DNA of 40,795 nucleotides from an uncultured Ruminococcus sp. (GTDB lineage Bacteria > Bacillota > Clostridia > Oscillospirales > Acutalibacteraceae): contig CACYTI010000020.1 of the NCBI GenBank assembly GCA_902777275.1, positions 1 to 40,795 of the forward strand, written 5' to 3'. The notes beneath the pieces were generated by a model. The model had not been told where the DNA came from, did no database searches, and saw nothing but the letters and a program-made list of their open reading frames with translations. Shown here piece after piece: positions 1-8,275 of this stretch (position 1 is the stretch's first letter; each line of letters starts with the position of its first letter). Both the position numbers and the translations under genes were made by a program.

Positions 1-48
1 CTCACTGCGCTCGGCACGGTCGCCTTCAAGTCCCTTCGGATACTGAGC
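1..48. repeat. 48-bp direct repeat, copy 1 (near tRNA-Arg)
   Basis: This block is repeated at 169-216 with a single difference (position 4). It contains TTCAAGTCCCTTCGG, identical to 15 nt of the T-arm/3' side of the neighbouring tRNA-Arg but on the opposite strand. It is followed at 53-64 by GCCCGCCCGAAG, which is identical to the tRNA 3'-end region at 261-272. No coding function is visible in 1-258. Confidence 0.8.
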
Positions 49-141
49 GGACGCCCGCCCGAAGTGCGTTTCATCTTTAGAAGAGTTCCGGCTCGTTTGC
101 TGCGGCGTGTGCGGAGCTAAAGGGTCATCTGCTCTCTCCCT

Positions 142-166
142 AAAAATGTCCCACCGGGACATTTTT
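142..166. terminator. Symmetrical hairpin, possible bidirectional terminator
   Basis: An 11-bp perfect stem (AAAAATGTCCC with GGGACATTTTT) encloses a 3-nt loop. The A-rich and T-rich flanks make it terminator-like on both strands. On the minus strand it would lie downstream of tRNA-Arg. Confidence 0.5.
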
Positions 167-168
167 AC

Positions 169-216
169 CTCGCTGCGCTCGGCACGGTCGCCTTCAAGTC
201 CCTTCGGATACTGAGC
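169..216. repeat. 48-bp direct repeat, copy 2
   Basis: This is the second copy of the 1-48 repeat. It ends 4 nt before the 40-bp palindrome that abuts tRNA-Arg. Together with copy 1 and the tRNA 3'-end fragment at 53-64, it suggests that the tRNA flank was duplicated. Confidence 0.8.
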
Positions 217-220
217 AGGT

Positions 221-260
221 CAATATTAAAGGGGTACCACGTGGTACCCCTTTAATATTG
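221..260. repeat. Perfect 40-bp palindrome at the tRNA-Arg 3' end
   Basis: Positions 221-240 are the exact reverse complement of 241-260 (20-bp arms, no spacer). The palindrome overlaps two of the three bases that encode the CCA end of tRNA-Arg on the minus strand. It could act as a 3'-processing or termination hairpin for that tRNA, although it lacks a classic U-tract. Confidence 0.85.
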
Positions 261-335
261 GCCCGCCCGAAGGGACTTGAACCCCTGTTCTCCGGAATCG
301 GAATCCGTTGCGTTATCCAGCTGCGCCACGGGCGG
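259..335 (-). tRNA. tRNA-Arg, anticodon CCG, CCA encoded
   Basis: The reverse complement folds as a cloverleaf. There is a 7-bp acceptor stem (CCGCCCG with CGGGCGG), a D-arm with the AGCTGGATAA loop and a T-arm with loop TTCAAGT. The anticodon loop is TTCCGAT, which gives anticodon CCG (reads CGG, Arg). The outermost anticodon-stem pair is an A-G mismatch. Discriminator G is followed by an encoded CCA at 261-259. A promoter on the same strand lies at 362-390. Confidence 0.93.
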
Positions 336-361
336 ATGTTTTTTTCTTTTGCCTGAATAGT

Positions 362-390
362 ATTATACAACACTTTTATGAAAAAATCAA
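362..390 (-). promoter_or_regulatory. Promoter of tRNA-Arg
   Basis: On the minus strand TTGATT (385-390) lies 17 bp upstream of TATAAT (362-367), about 27 bp before the tRNA 5' end. It is divergent from the murI promoter. Confidence 0.7.
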
Positions 391-461
391 TCGAAAAAAT
401 CATTCGGAATGTAAAAATATCCTGTGAAATCCGCCTGACGCGCGCTGCTTTCAAAAAAAAC

Positions 462-490
462 TTGAAACCGCGCGCGGTTTGTGCTATTAT
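462..490 (+). promoter_or_regulatory. Promoter of murI with palindrome in the spacer
   Basis: TTGAAA (462-467) and TATTAT (485-490) are separated by 17 bp. The spacer is largely filled by a perfect 16-bp palindrome, AAACCGCGCGCGGTTT (465-480). That is a position where a repressor could block polymerase. Confidence 0.6.
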
Positions 491-539
491 ATAAAATGTA
501 TGACTATGCACAAGATTTTGATGTAAAAGAGGTTTGACT

Positions 540-1358
540 ATGTCGTTACAGAACGCGATCGGCGTTTTCGATTCCGGCTTGGGCGGACTCAGCGCGGTAA
601 AGGAATTTATGCGCGTGCTTCCCGCAGAAAAAATTATTTATTTCGGCGACACCGGACGGGTGCCCTACGGCACGCGTAGCCGCGAGATCATTCGCAAATA
701 CGCTTTTCAGGACGCTGACTTCCTTTTGAAGCACAATGTCAAGATGGTGGTGGCTGCCTGCGGAACCGTAAGCTCGGTTGCCGGAGCAGCCTTGGAGGAG
801 TTTCTTCCCGTGCCTTACACGGGAGTTGTAAATCCCACCGCCTACACCGCCGTAAGGGAGACCCGCAACGGCAAAATCGGAGTTATCGGCACCCCTGCCA
901 CGGTCGGCAGTCACAGCTACAAGCTTCGCCTTCAAAAGCTCAATCCCGAGGTCGAGGTGTATGAGCAGGCTTGTCCGCTGTTTGTTTCACTCGTCGAAAA
1001 CGGCATAATTCACCGCGACGACCAAATCACGCGTCTTGTGGTGCGCCGCTATATGGCTGAGCTGAAGGACATGGGCGTTGATACCGTGATTCTCGGCTGC
1101 ACCCATTTTCCGCTGCTGAGAGAGGCTATTTCCGACTACATGGGCGATGACGTCACTTTAGTGGATTCGGGCAGAGAGACCGCGGTGTACGCCGCGAAGG
1201 TGCTCAAAGAGCAGAATCTTCTGAATGACGACGATTCCGTTAAGCAGCCGGAATTTTATGTAAGCGATACCCCCGAGGGCTTCCAAAGTGTGGCGGGGCT
1301 GTTTTTGGGAAGAAATATGGAACACACCGTCACTCAGATTGATATTGAACAGTATTGA
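540..1358 (+). CDS. murI: Glutamate racemase
   Basis: Interconverts L- and D-glutamate to supply D-Glu for peptidoglycan precursors in the cytoplasm. The 272-residue product has the family N-terminus GVFDSGLGGL, the YFGDTGRVPYG motif and both catalytic cysteines, in ACGTVSS (about residue 74) and LGCTHFP (about residue 186). Length is typical. The ATG at 540 is chosen because AAAGAGG lies 7 nt upstream; an in-frame TTG at 534 would overlap that site. It is the first gene of a plus-strand series and is followed by the DUF1934 gene after 8 nt. Confidence 0.95.
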   Translation: MSLQNAIGVFDSGLGGLSAVKEFMRVLPAEKIIYFGDTGRVPYGTRSREIIRKYAFQDADFLLKHNVKMVVAACGTVSSVAGAALEEFLPVPYTGVVNPTAYTAVRETRNGKIGVIGTPATVGSHSYKLRLQKLNPEVEVYEQACPLFVSLVENGIIHRDDQITRLVVRRYMAELKDMGVDTVILGCTHFPLLREAISDYMGDDVTLVDSGRETAVYAAKVLKEQNLLNDDDSVKQPEFYVSDTPEGFQSVAGLFLGRNMEHTVTQIDIEQY

Positions 1359-1366
1359 GGTTATTT

Positions 1367-1819
1367 ATGACTAAAGAATCAGATAAGGAACGCTATTTGA
1401 TTTCCATTCTCGGTGAGCAGAAGCTTGACGGCGAAACCGATAAGGTCGAGGTGCTCACCGGAGGAAATTTTATTAAAAGAAAAGACCGCTTTTTTATAGG
1501 CTACAGGGAATTTGACGAGGACAATCCCGAAACCTTTTACAACAACATGATAAAGGTCGAGGGCGATATGGTGACGATCGACCGCAAGGGTCCCATGCAG
1601 TCGCAGCTCCTGCTGCAAAAAGGCAAGCGGCACCAGTGCATTTATCGCACGATCGCGGGGGATTTGAATATCGGGGTTTTCACAAAAACGCTCGAAAACC
1701 GTTTGGACGAGCGCGGCGGCACCCTTGAGGTCAGCTATACGCTTGATTTTAACATGGACTTAGTCAGTGAAAACCGCTTTTTTATAAAGATTGAAGAAAA
1801 ACAGGATACAGTGAGGTAA
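1367..1819 (+). CDS. DUF1934 family protein (YwiB-like)
   Basis: The 150-residue cytosolic protein has the DUF1934 features KRKDRFFIGYREFDE and a C-terminal LDFNMDLVSENRFFIKIE strand region. The fold is a calycin-like beta barrel by family knowledge, and the biochemical role is not established. The ATG at 1367 has GAGG (1357-1360) 6 nt upstream; an upstream TTG at 1355 would overlap the murI stop. The gene sits directly before argS, as ywiB does in Bacillus, which supports the assignment. The stop and the argS start are 5 nt apart, implying one transcript. Confidence 0.85.
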   Translation: MTKESDKERYLISILGEQKLDGETDKVEVLTGGNFIKRKDRFFIGYREFDEDNPETFYNNMIKVEGDMVTIDRKGPMQSQLLLQKGKRHQCIYRTIAGDLNIGVFTKTLENRLDERGGTLEVSYTLDFNMDLVSENRFFIKIEEKQDTVR

Positions 1820-1824
1820 GTTTG

Positions 1825-3561
1825 ATGGATACATATTCATTGGTAACAGAGCGGCTCAGGAGCGCGGTTGAGGCGGCGTTAAGCGACGCCGTGAAAAGCG
1901 GCGAGCTACCCGAGGCGGAGCTGCCTGATTTTATAATCGAAACGCCTGCCGACGCCAAAAACGGGGATTTCGCGACAAACGTTGCCATGGCGGGCGCTAA
2001 GAGCTTCCGTATGCCGCCGTTTAAAATCGCTCAGGCTATAACGGCACATATTGATTTGAACGGCACGATGTGCGAACGCTTTGAAACGGCGGGACCGGGC
2101 TTTATAAATTTCTTTCTCGGCAAAAGCTTTTACACACAGGTCATCAGGGATATCCTGAGCGACCGAGATGGCTACGGTTCCTCGGATTTCGGCGGGGGAG
2201 AGAGGGTAAACGTTGAGTTCGTTTCCGCGAACCCGACGGGTCCCATGCACATGGGCAACGCGAGAGGCGGTGCGCTGGGCGACTGTCTTGCCGCAGTGCT
2301 GTCAAAAGCGGGATACGACGCTTACAGAGAGTTTTACGTAAATGATGCGGGAAACCAAATAGAGAAATTTGCCTGCTCGCTCGAAGCGCGATATCTGCAA
2401 ATCTATAAGGGCGACGAGATAGAGTTCCCCGAGGACGGCTATCAGGGCGCGGATATAACCGAGCTTGCCCGCGAGTTTGCCGACATAAACGGCGACGCTT
2501 TTGTTGAGCGCGACTCAGCCAAGCGCAAAAACGCTCTTGTGGGCTACGCGCTTCCCAAAAACATAAGCAAAATGCAGGCTGATATGGCTGCTTACAAAAT
2601 CCACTATGATAAGTGGTTTTTCGAGAGTGAGCTTCACAAAAACGGCGAGGTCAAGGCTGTTATCGATCTTCTCAGCGAAAAAGGGCTTACCTATGAGCAG
2701 GACGGAGCAGTTTGGTACAAAAACAAAGAGGTCGTAACCGAAAAGCTTCTCAGAGAGGGTAAGACGCAAAAATATATCGACAACCTTGAGCTCAAAGACG
2801 ACGTGCTTATCCGTCAGAACGGCAATCCGACATATTTCGCGGCGGATATCGCTTATCACAAAAACAAATTTGACCGCGGTTTTACCACCCTGATCGACGT
2901 TTGGGGCGCGGATCACCACGGTCATGTAATGCGCATGAAGGGCGCTATGGACGCCATAGGCTGCGACGGCGACAGACTGAACGTCGTTCTTATGCAGCTT
3001 GTTAATCTTGTGAGAAACGGCGAGCTTGTGAGAATGAGCAAGCGCACGGGCAAGGCGATCCAGCTCCGCGATCTGCTTGAGGAGGTTCCTGTTGACAGCG
3101 CGCGCTTCCTTTTCAACACAAGAGAGGCGAATACTCAAATGGATTTCGACCTCGATTTGGCGGTGGCTCAGGACAACCAGAACCCTGTTTACTATGTTCA
3201 GTACGCTCACGCGAGAATTTGCAGCATATTCAAATCGTTGGCTGCCGACGGCATTGAGCCGCGTGAATGCTCCGACGACGAACTGGCTCTGCTGACTCAG
3301 CCCGAGGAAAGGGAGCTTATCGGTCATCTCGCGTTATATACATCCGAGGTCATCAGCGCGGCGAAGGATCTTGACCCGACAAAAATAACGCGTTATGTCA
3401 CTCAGCTTGCTACCCTGTTCCACAAGTTCTACAACGCCTGCCGCGTAAAGGGCGGGGAAGAGGGGCTTATGCAGGCGAGAATGGCTCTTTGCGACTGTGT
3501 CCGTGCCGTTATTAAAAACGTGCTGACAATGTTCAACATCTCATGCCCCGACTCAATGTAA
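1825..3561 (+). CDS. argS: Arginyl-tRNA synthetase
   Basis: Class I synthetase that charges tRNA-Arg with arginine in the cytosol. The 578-residue product has an N-terminal Add-1 type domain (about residues 1-100). The HIGH-type signature NPTGPMHMGNARGG sits near residue 141 and the KMSKS-type signature RMSKRTGKAI near residue 402. The C-terminal helical DALR anticodon-binding domain carries the usual QYAHARICSI segment. Start ATG 1825 is preceded by GAGGT at 7 nt spacing. Its substrate tRNA-Arg lies about 1.5 kb upstream. Confidence 0.96.
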   Translation: MDTYSLVTERLRSAVEAALSDAVKSGELPEAELPDFIIETPADAKNGDFATNVAMAGAKSFRMPPFKIAQAITAHIDLNGTMCERFETAGPGFINFFLGKSFYTQVIRDILSDRDGYGSSDFGGGERVNVEFVSANPTGPMHMGNARGGALGDCLAAVLSKAGYDAYREFYVNDAGNQIEKFACSLEARYLQIYKGDEIEFPEDGYQGADITELAREFADINGDAFVERDSAKRKNALVGYALPKNISKMQADMAAYKIHYDKWFFESELHKNGEVKAVIDLLSEKGLTYEQDGAVWYKNKEVVTEKLLREGKTQKYIDNLELKDDVLIRQNGNPTYFAADIAYHKNKFDRGFTTLIDVWGADHHGHVMRMKGAMDAIGCDGDRLNVVLMQLVNLVRNGELVRMSKRTGKAIQLRDLLEEVPVDSARFLFNTREANTQMDFDLDLAVAQDNQNPVYYVQYAHARICSIFKSLAADGIEPRECSDDELALLTQPEERELIGHLALYTSEVISAAKDLDPTKITRYVTQLATLFHKFYNACRVKGGEEGLMQARMALCDCVRAVIKNVLTMFNISCPDSM

Positions 3562-3608
3562 GCTTTTGATACTTTAATATATTTATAATTCCCGAAAGGA
3601 AGATCAAT

Positions 3609-4418
3609 ATGACGTTAGAATACAGCAAGGCGTTTGACCTTATTACCGAAAAGGTTGAGGCGGAGCTGGCTAAATCCGGCTTTACCCGCGAAAAAGTATC
3701 GGGCAGCGGCGACAAAGAGCTTGTTGCGCTGTTCACGAGCGAAAACGTTGCTTACTCGGTGCTTTACACCGTTGACAAGCAGCAGATGATTCTGCGCACC
3801 TGTCCCATGACTGAAGACGGTCCCGACAACGATTGGAAAACTCTTTCAACGTGGCTCTACGACGACGTGGTTTCCACTCAGAAGGACGCCGAGAGTATAG
3901 GAAACGACTTTGTTGACGGCGTTTCCAACTCCGGCGCTTTAAAGCGTGCCAAGCAGACAAAGTCAAAAAAGAAAAAGGGCGACGACGGCAACGCCGACCC
4001 GAGGTTTTTGGCAAAGCGATTCGTTGTCGTTTTCCCAGAGCTTAAAGAAGAGATACAGATGGAAGAGGACTGCTACGACCCGTTCAGAGGCGCGACCTTT
4101 GCCAAGGAACACATAGCGCCCAAGCTCGCGCCCTACATCAACTCGCATCACGTTTCAAATAAAGACCTCGAAAAGCTCGGAGCGATTTTCAGCACGCAGT
4201 ACGGCAACGGAGACGTTGACACCAGAGCTATCATCACGACAGTGCTTATAAACAGCCTCGATGACGCCGAGTATCAGAAGCTTGCCGAGCACTTTAACGA
4301 CGAGCTGAGAATTGCCGCCAAGTTTGCGCGCAAGTACAAGGACAAGGAAGTGAAGCCCGAGGTTGTAAAGGTGAAAAAGCAATCAAAGTTTACAACGCTC
4401 AGAGATCAGCAGGGCTGA
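3609..4418 (+). CDS. Unrecognised conserved-looking protein, 269 aa
   Basis: I do not recognise this family. The product is soluble and highly charged, with no signal peptide or membrane segment. It appears to have two domains, about residues 1-110 and 135-255, joined by a lysine-rich linker KQTKSKKKKGDD. The second domain holds FPELKEEIQMEEDCYDP and a helical stretch rich in charged residues. The tail (KVKKQSKFTTL) is basic. The ATG has GAAAGGAAG just upstream (3595-3603). It lies 47 bp after argS on the same strand and before the gltX promoter, so it may share the murI-argS transcript. A function cannot be inferred from the sequence. Confidence 0.75.
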   Translation: MTLEYSKAFDLITEKVEAELAKSGFTREKVSGSGDKELVALFTSENVAYSVLYTVDKQQMILRTCPMTEDGPDNDWKTLSTWLYDDVVSTQKDAESIGNDFVDGVSNSGALKRAKQTKSKKKKGDDGNADPRFLAKRFVVVFPELKEEIQMEEDCYDPFRGATFAKEHIAPKLAPYINSHHVSNKDLEKLGAIFSTQYGNGDVDTRAIITTVLINSLDDAEYQKLAEHFNDELRIAAKFARKYKDKEVKPEVVKVKKQSKFTTLRDQQG

Positions 4419-4493
4419 TTATCGGAATGAGGTAAGCAGAGCAACCGAATTTTGCTCAACATTCCATATTATTTTCAGATTATTCAAAAACAA

Positions 4494-4522
4494 TTGAATT
4501 TGATAAAAAATTATGCTATACT
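4494..4522 (+). promoter_or_regulatory. Promoter of gltX
   Basis: TTGAAT (4494-4499) and TATACT (4517-4522) are separated by 17 bp, about 39 bp before the gltX start. This suggests that gltX can be transcribed independently of argS. Confidence 0.6.
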
Positions 4523-4560
4523 TAAATTTGTATGGCATATTTTTTATTGGAGGTATATTT

Positions 4561-6021
4561 ATGGCTGAGAAAACTGTCCGCACCCGTTACGCGCCGAGCC
4601 CCACGGGATTTATGCACGTAGGAAATCTGCGCACCGCGCTGTATGAATATTTGGTCGCGAAGTCGCAGGGCGGCAAATTCATTCTGAGGATCGAGGACAC
4701 CGACCGCCAAAGGCTTGTGGGCGGAGCGGTTGATTTTATTTATAATACCCTTGAGCTTGCGGGGCTCAGGCACGACGAAGGCCCCGACGTCGGGGGCGAT
4801 TACGGTCCCTATGTGCAGTCGCAGCGCAAGGATATGTATCTTCCCTACGCCGAGCAGCTTATCAAGGAGGGCAAGGCGTACCGCTGCTTTTGTACAAAGG
4901 AGCGCCTTGAACAGATTCAAAGCGAAACCGTCGGCGGCGGCTATGACCGTCACTGCCGCGATCTCTCCGAGGAGGAGATACAAAAGAATCTTGACGACGG
5001 CGTTCCGTATGTTATCCGCCAGAAAATGCCCATAGAGGGCAGCACGACTTTTTCCGACGCAGTGTTCGGCGATATTACCGTTGAGAACTCGGAGCTTCAG
5101 GATCAGATTTTGATCAAAACAGACGGCTATCCCACCTACAACTTTGCGAACGTCATCGACGACCACACCATGGATATCACTCATGTGGTGCGCGGCAGCG
5201 AGTATTTAAGCTCAACGCCCAAGTACAATCTGCTTTATGAGGCTTTCGGCTGGGAGATACCGACCTATATTCATCTTCCGCTAATCATGGGAAAGGACGA
5301 GGACGGCAACGTTTCAAAGCTTTCAAAGCGTCACGGAGCTACGGGCTTTTACGACCTTATCGACGACGGCTATCTGCCGCAGGCTATCATCAACTACATC
5401 GCTCTGTTAGGCTGGTGCCCCAAGGACAACCAAGAGATTTTCACGCTTGCAGAGCTTGAACAGGCTTTTGACATTAACGGCATAAGCAAAAGCCCCGCCG
5501 TTTTCGACTACGACAAGCTTACGTGGTTCAACGGAGAGTACATCAAGGCTATGACCGCAGAGGAATTCACCAAAGCCGCCATGCCTTACTATCAGAAAGT
5601 GTTTGGCGACAGGGAAATGCAGTGGGAGAAGTTAGCGGATATCCTTCAAAAGCGCACTACACAGCTAACACAACTGCCTGAAATGCTTGGATTCTTCGCA
5701 GAGCTGCCCGAGTACGACGTCAGCCTGTTCTATAACAAAAAGAGCAAAACGAATCCCGAGAACACCCCGCCGACGCTCAAAGAAGCGTACGAGCGGCTAA
5801 AGGCTCTCCCCGAGTGGGACAACCCCTCGATCCACGATTGCCTGATCGACATGGCAAAGGAAAAGGGACTGAAAAACGGAACAGTAATGTGGCCGGTGAG
5901 AATCGCGGCGGCGGGCAAAACCGTTACCCCTGGCGGAGCGGTCGAGATACTCGATATTTTGGGAAGAGAGGAAGCCCTGCGCAGACTTGAAATCGGGTTG
6001 GAAAAACTTGATATAAAATAA
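4561..6021 (+). CDS. gltX: Glutamyl-tRNA synthetase
   Basis: Charges tRNA-Glu with glutamate. The 486-residue product has the HIGH region APSPTGFMHVGNLRTALYEY near residue 20 and the KMSKS variant KLSKRHGA near residue 252. A C-terminal anticodon-binding domain follows. Start ATG 4561 is preceded by GGAGG at good spacing; an in-frame ATG at 4513 would lie in the promoter. Because a glnS gene is also present, this enzyme is probably discriminating, which is an inference. The RAYT gene begins one base after its stop. Confidence 0.95.
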   Translation: MAEKTVRTRYAPSPTGFMHVGNLRTALYEYLVAKSQGGKFILRIEDTDRQRLVGGAVDFIYNTLELAGLRHDEGPDVGGDYGPYVQSQRKDMYLPYAEQLIKEGKAYRCFCTKERLEQIQSETVGGGYDRHCRDLSEEEIQKNLDDGVPYVIRQKMPIEGSTTFSDAVFGDITVENSELQDQILIKTDGYPTYNFANVIDDHTMDITHVVRGSEYLSSTPKYNLLYEAFGWEIPTYIHLPLIMGKDEDGNVSKLSKRHGATGFYDLIDDGYLPQAIINYIALLGWCPKDNQEIFTLAELEQAFDINGISKSPAVFDYDKLTWFNGEYIKAMTAEEFTKAAMPYYQKVFGDREMQWEKLADILQKRTTQLTQLPEMLGFFAELPEYDVSLFYNKKSKTNPENTPPTLKEAYERLKALPEWDNPSIHDCLIDMAKEKGLKNGTVMWPVRIAAAGKTVTPGGAVEILDILGREEALRRLEIGLEKLDIK

Positions 6022-6022
6022 A

Positions 6023-6541
6023 ATGGTTTCAAAAGCAAATCCAAGAAAAAGAATCCGTTTAGAAAATTACGACTATTCTTCCGGCGGAGCTTACTTTATA
6101 ACAGTTTGCACTTATCAAAAAGAGAAAACGTTAGGCGACATATTTCGTAGGGGAGCCCCTTGCGGGCTCCCTCGCACAAAGCTCTCCGAACTTGGAATGA
6201 TTGCCGAGAGAACGATACGCGAAATTGAAGTAAAAGACTTTGTATCTGTTGACAAATACGTTGTTATGGCAAACCACGTTCATATGATAATAACGCTTTC
6301 TGCTCCCCCTGACAGCCGCAAGGGCTGTCCCTACAGCATTTTTTCAATCGTTGGCAGGTATAAATCACTTGTAGCTTACAAGTGGCTTTGCGAGTGTAAA
6401 AGTCATAATAAAACAATGGGCAACGTTTGGCAGCGTTCATATTTCGACCATGTAATTCGCAGCGAACAGGATTATCTTAAAATATGGAAATACATTGATG
6501 AAAACCCGCTAAAATGGGAATTAGATAAATATTACAGTTAA
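6023..6541 (+). CDS. RAYT-type (REP-associated) tyrosine transposase
   Basis: The 172-residue single-domain Y1 HUH-like protein resembles the enzymes that mobilise REP palindromes. Visible features are the N-terminal ENYDYSSGGAYFITVCTY, the metal-binding ANHVHMIITL motif, and WQRSYFDHVIRSEQDY with the presumed nucleophile tyrosine. The C-terminus is the family-typical YIDENPLKW. It starts one base after gltX with no clear ribosome binding site, so translational coupling is likely. It ends right at the glnS ribosome binding site. Two inverted REP-like hairpins (6147-6171, 6311-6334) lie in frame and encode RRGAPCGLP and DSRKGCP, segments that look like insertions in the protein. The frame is intact. 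Confidence 0.88.
   Translation: MVSKANPRKRIRLENYDYSSGGAYFITVCTYQKEKTLGDIFRRGAPCGLPRTKLSELGMIAERTIREIEVKDFVSVDKYVVMANHVHMIITLSAPPDSRKGCPYSIFSIVGRYKSLVAYKWLCECKSHNKTMGNVWQRSYFDHVIRSEQDYLKIWKYIDENPLKWELDKYYS
6147..6171 (+). repeat. REP-like hairpin inside RAYT gene, copy 1
   Basis: GTAG is followed by an 8-bp stem (GGGAGCCC with GGGCTCCC) around loop CTTGC. The GTAGGG head plus variable stem has the same architecture as the intergenic elements at 19,438 and 19,529. Confidence 0.7.
6311..6334 (-). repeat. REP-like hairpin inside RAYT gene, copy 2 (inverted)
   Basis: A 7-bp stem (GACAGCC with GGCTGTC) encloses loop GCAAG, followed by CCCTAC. Read on the minus strand it begins GTAGGG and has loop CTTGC, matching copy 1 in reverse orientation. 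Stem sequences differ from copy 1 but compensate, and the reading frame is preserved. Confidence 0.7.
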
Positions 6542-6553
6542 AGGAACATCAAT

Positions 6554-8236
6554 ATGTCTGAAATAATAAACAACGAAACTATGGCCGGCAATTTTATCCA
6601 CACCTTTATCGAGGAGGACATTGCCGGGGGCGGAAAATACGAGGGCAAAACCGTTCACACCCGTTTTCCGCCGGAACCGAACGGTTATCTCCACATAGGT
6701 CACGCCAAGGCTGTCTGCATAAATTTCGGGACAGCCGAAAAATACAGCGGAATATGCAATCTGCGCATGGACGACACCAACCCCACCAAGGAGGATGTTG
6801 AGTACGTTGACGCGATAAAAGAGGACATAAAATGGCTCGGCTTTGACTGGGAGGATCGTTTCTATTACGCCTCCGATTATTTCGAGCAGATGTACGGCTA
6901 CGCTGTAGAGCTTATAAAGAAAGGGCTCGCCTATGTTTGCGAGCTCACTCCCGAACAGATGCGCGAATACCGCGGCGACACCCAAACTCCCGCCAAAAGC
7001 CCATACCGCGACAGACCTATAGAAGAAAGTCTTGACAAATTCGAGCGCATGAGAAACGGCGAGTTCCCCGACGGCAGCATGACTCTGCGTGCCAAAATCG
7101 ACCTCGCCTCGGGCAACTTCAATATGCGCGACCCCGTAATTTACCGCATCAACCGCATGAATCACCACCGCACCGGTGACAAATGGTGCATCTATCCCAT
7201 GTATGACTTCGCTCATCCCATTGAGGACGCTATCGAGGGCATCACACACAGCCTTTGCTCGCTTGAATTTGAGTCGCACAGACCTCTTTACGACTGGGTA
7301 ATAGATAACATCTCCGCGCCCGCAAAACCGCGTCAGATCGAATTTGCGCGCCTCGGAATAAACAATACTGTCATGTCAAAGCGCAAGCTGCGCACGCTCG
7401 TAGAGGACGGCTATGTAAACGGCTGGGACGACCCCCGTATGCCCACACTCTGCGGACTCCGCCGCAGAGGTTACACTCCGCGCGCTATCCGCTCGTTCAT
7501 CGACAGGATAGGCGTGTCTAAGGTCAACTCTATTGTTGAATACAGCTTTTTGGAGCACTGCCTGCGCGATGACCTCAACGAGACCGCCGAGCGCGCTATG
7601 TGCGTTCTTCACCCCGTCAAGCTTGTCATCACAAATTATCCCGAGGGCAAAACCGAGGAGTTTGAGGTTGAGAACAACCCCAACCGCCCCGAGGACGGCA
7701 CGCGCGTCGTCACCTTCTCACGTGAATGCTGGATAGAGGGTGAGGACTTTATGGAGGTTCCTGTCAAAAAATATCAGCGTCTCTATCCCGGCAACGAGGT
7801 GCGCCTTAAATCAACTTATATCGTAAAATGCACCGGCTGCAAAAAGGACGAGAACGGCGTTGTCACCGAGGTTTACGCAGAGTATGACCCCGCCACGCGC
7901 GGCGGAAACACCCCCGACGGCAGAAAGGTGCGCGGAACTATCCACTGGGTAGACGCGAACAACTGCGCAAACGCCGAGGTTAGATTGTACGACAACCTGT
8001 TCACGGTTTCCGACCCGGAATCGGGCGAGGGCAGTTTTACCGACCACATCAATCCCAAATCGCTTGAGATACTAAAAAACTGCAAGGCGGAGAAAAGCCT
8101 TGAATCGGCGACTGCTCCGAAAAGCTTCCAGTTTATGAGAATAGGCTACTTCTGCGTTGACAACAAGGACAGCGCCGAGGGCTGCCTTGTGTTCAACAGA
8201 AGCGTTTCCCTGAAGGACGGATTCAAAAAGAAATAA
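6554..8236 (+). CDS. glnS: Glutaminyl-tRNA synthetase
   Basis: Charges tRNA-Gln directly with glutamine, avoiding the GatCAB transamidation route. The 560-residue product has [16 protein letters not shown] (HIGH at residues 47-50), [11 protein letters not shown], and the KMSKS variant VMSKRKL near residue 273. A C-terminal beta-barrel anticodon domain ends in [11 protein letters not shown]. Start ATG 6554 has AAAGGAAC a few bases upstream, overlapping the end of the RAYT gene. GlnRS is patchy in Firmicutes but known in Ruminococcaceae. A strong terminator follows the stop. Confidence 0.96.
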   Translation: MSEIINNETMAGNFIHTFIEEDIAGGGKYEGKTVHTRFPPEPNGYLHIGHAKAVCINFGTAEKYSGICNLRMDDTNPTKEDVEYVDAIKEDIKWLGFDWEDRFYYASDYFEQMYGYAVELIKKGLAYVCELTPEQMREYRGDTQTPAKSPYRDRPIEESLDKFERMRNGEFPDGSMTLRAKIDLASGNFNMRDPVIYRINRMNHHRTGDKWCIYPMYDFAHPIEDAIEGITHSLCSLEFESHRPLYDWVIDNISAPAKPRQIEFARLGINNTVMSKRKLRTLVEDGYVNGWDDPRMPTLCGLRRRGYTPRAIRSFIDRIGVSKVNSIVEYSFLEHCLRDDLNETAERAMCVLHPVKLVITNYPEGKTEEFEVENNPNRPEDGTRVVTFSRECWIEGEDFMEVPVKKYQRLYPGNEVRLKSTYIVKCTGCKKDENGVVTEVYAEYDPATRGGNTPDGRKVRGTIHWVDANNCANAEVRLYDNLFTVSDPESGEGSFTDHINPKSLEILKNCKAEKSLESATAPKSFQFMRIGYFCVDNKDSAEGCLVFNRSVSLKDGFKKK

Positions 8237-8243
8237 AATATTG

Positions 8244-8275
8244 ACAGCGCAGCCGTTACAAGCTGCGCTGTTTTC
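8244..8275 (+). terminator. Rho-independent terminator after glnS
   Basis: A 10-bp perfect stem (ACAGCGCAGC with GCTGCGCTGT) and 8-nt loop begin 8 bases after the glnS stop, with a short T-run. Confidence 0.85.

Noticed and set aside
194-511. A 105-residue minus-strand reading frame covering the tRNA-Arg region
   Set aside because: It overlaps the tRNA, both promoters and the 40-bp palindrome, and its protein resembles nothing.
2515-3327. A 270-residue open frame antisense to argS
   Set aside because: Antisense shadow of argS with no recognisable domain or ribosome binding site.
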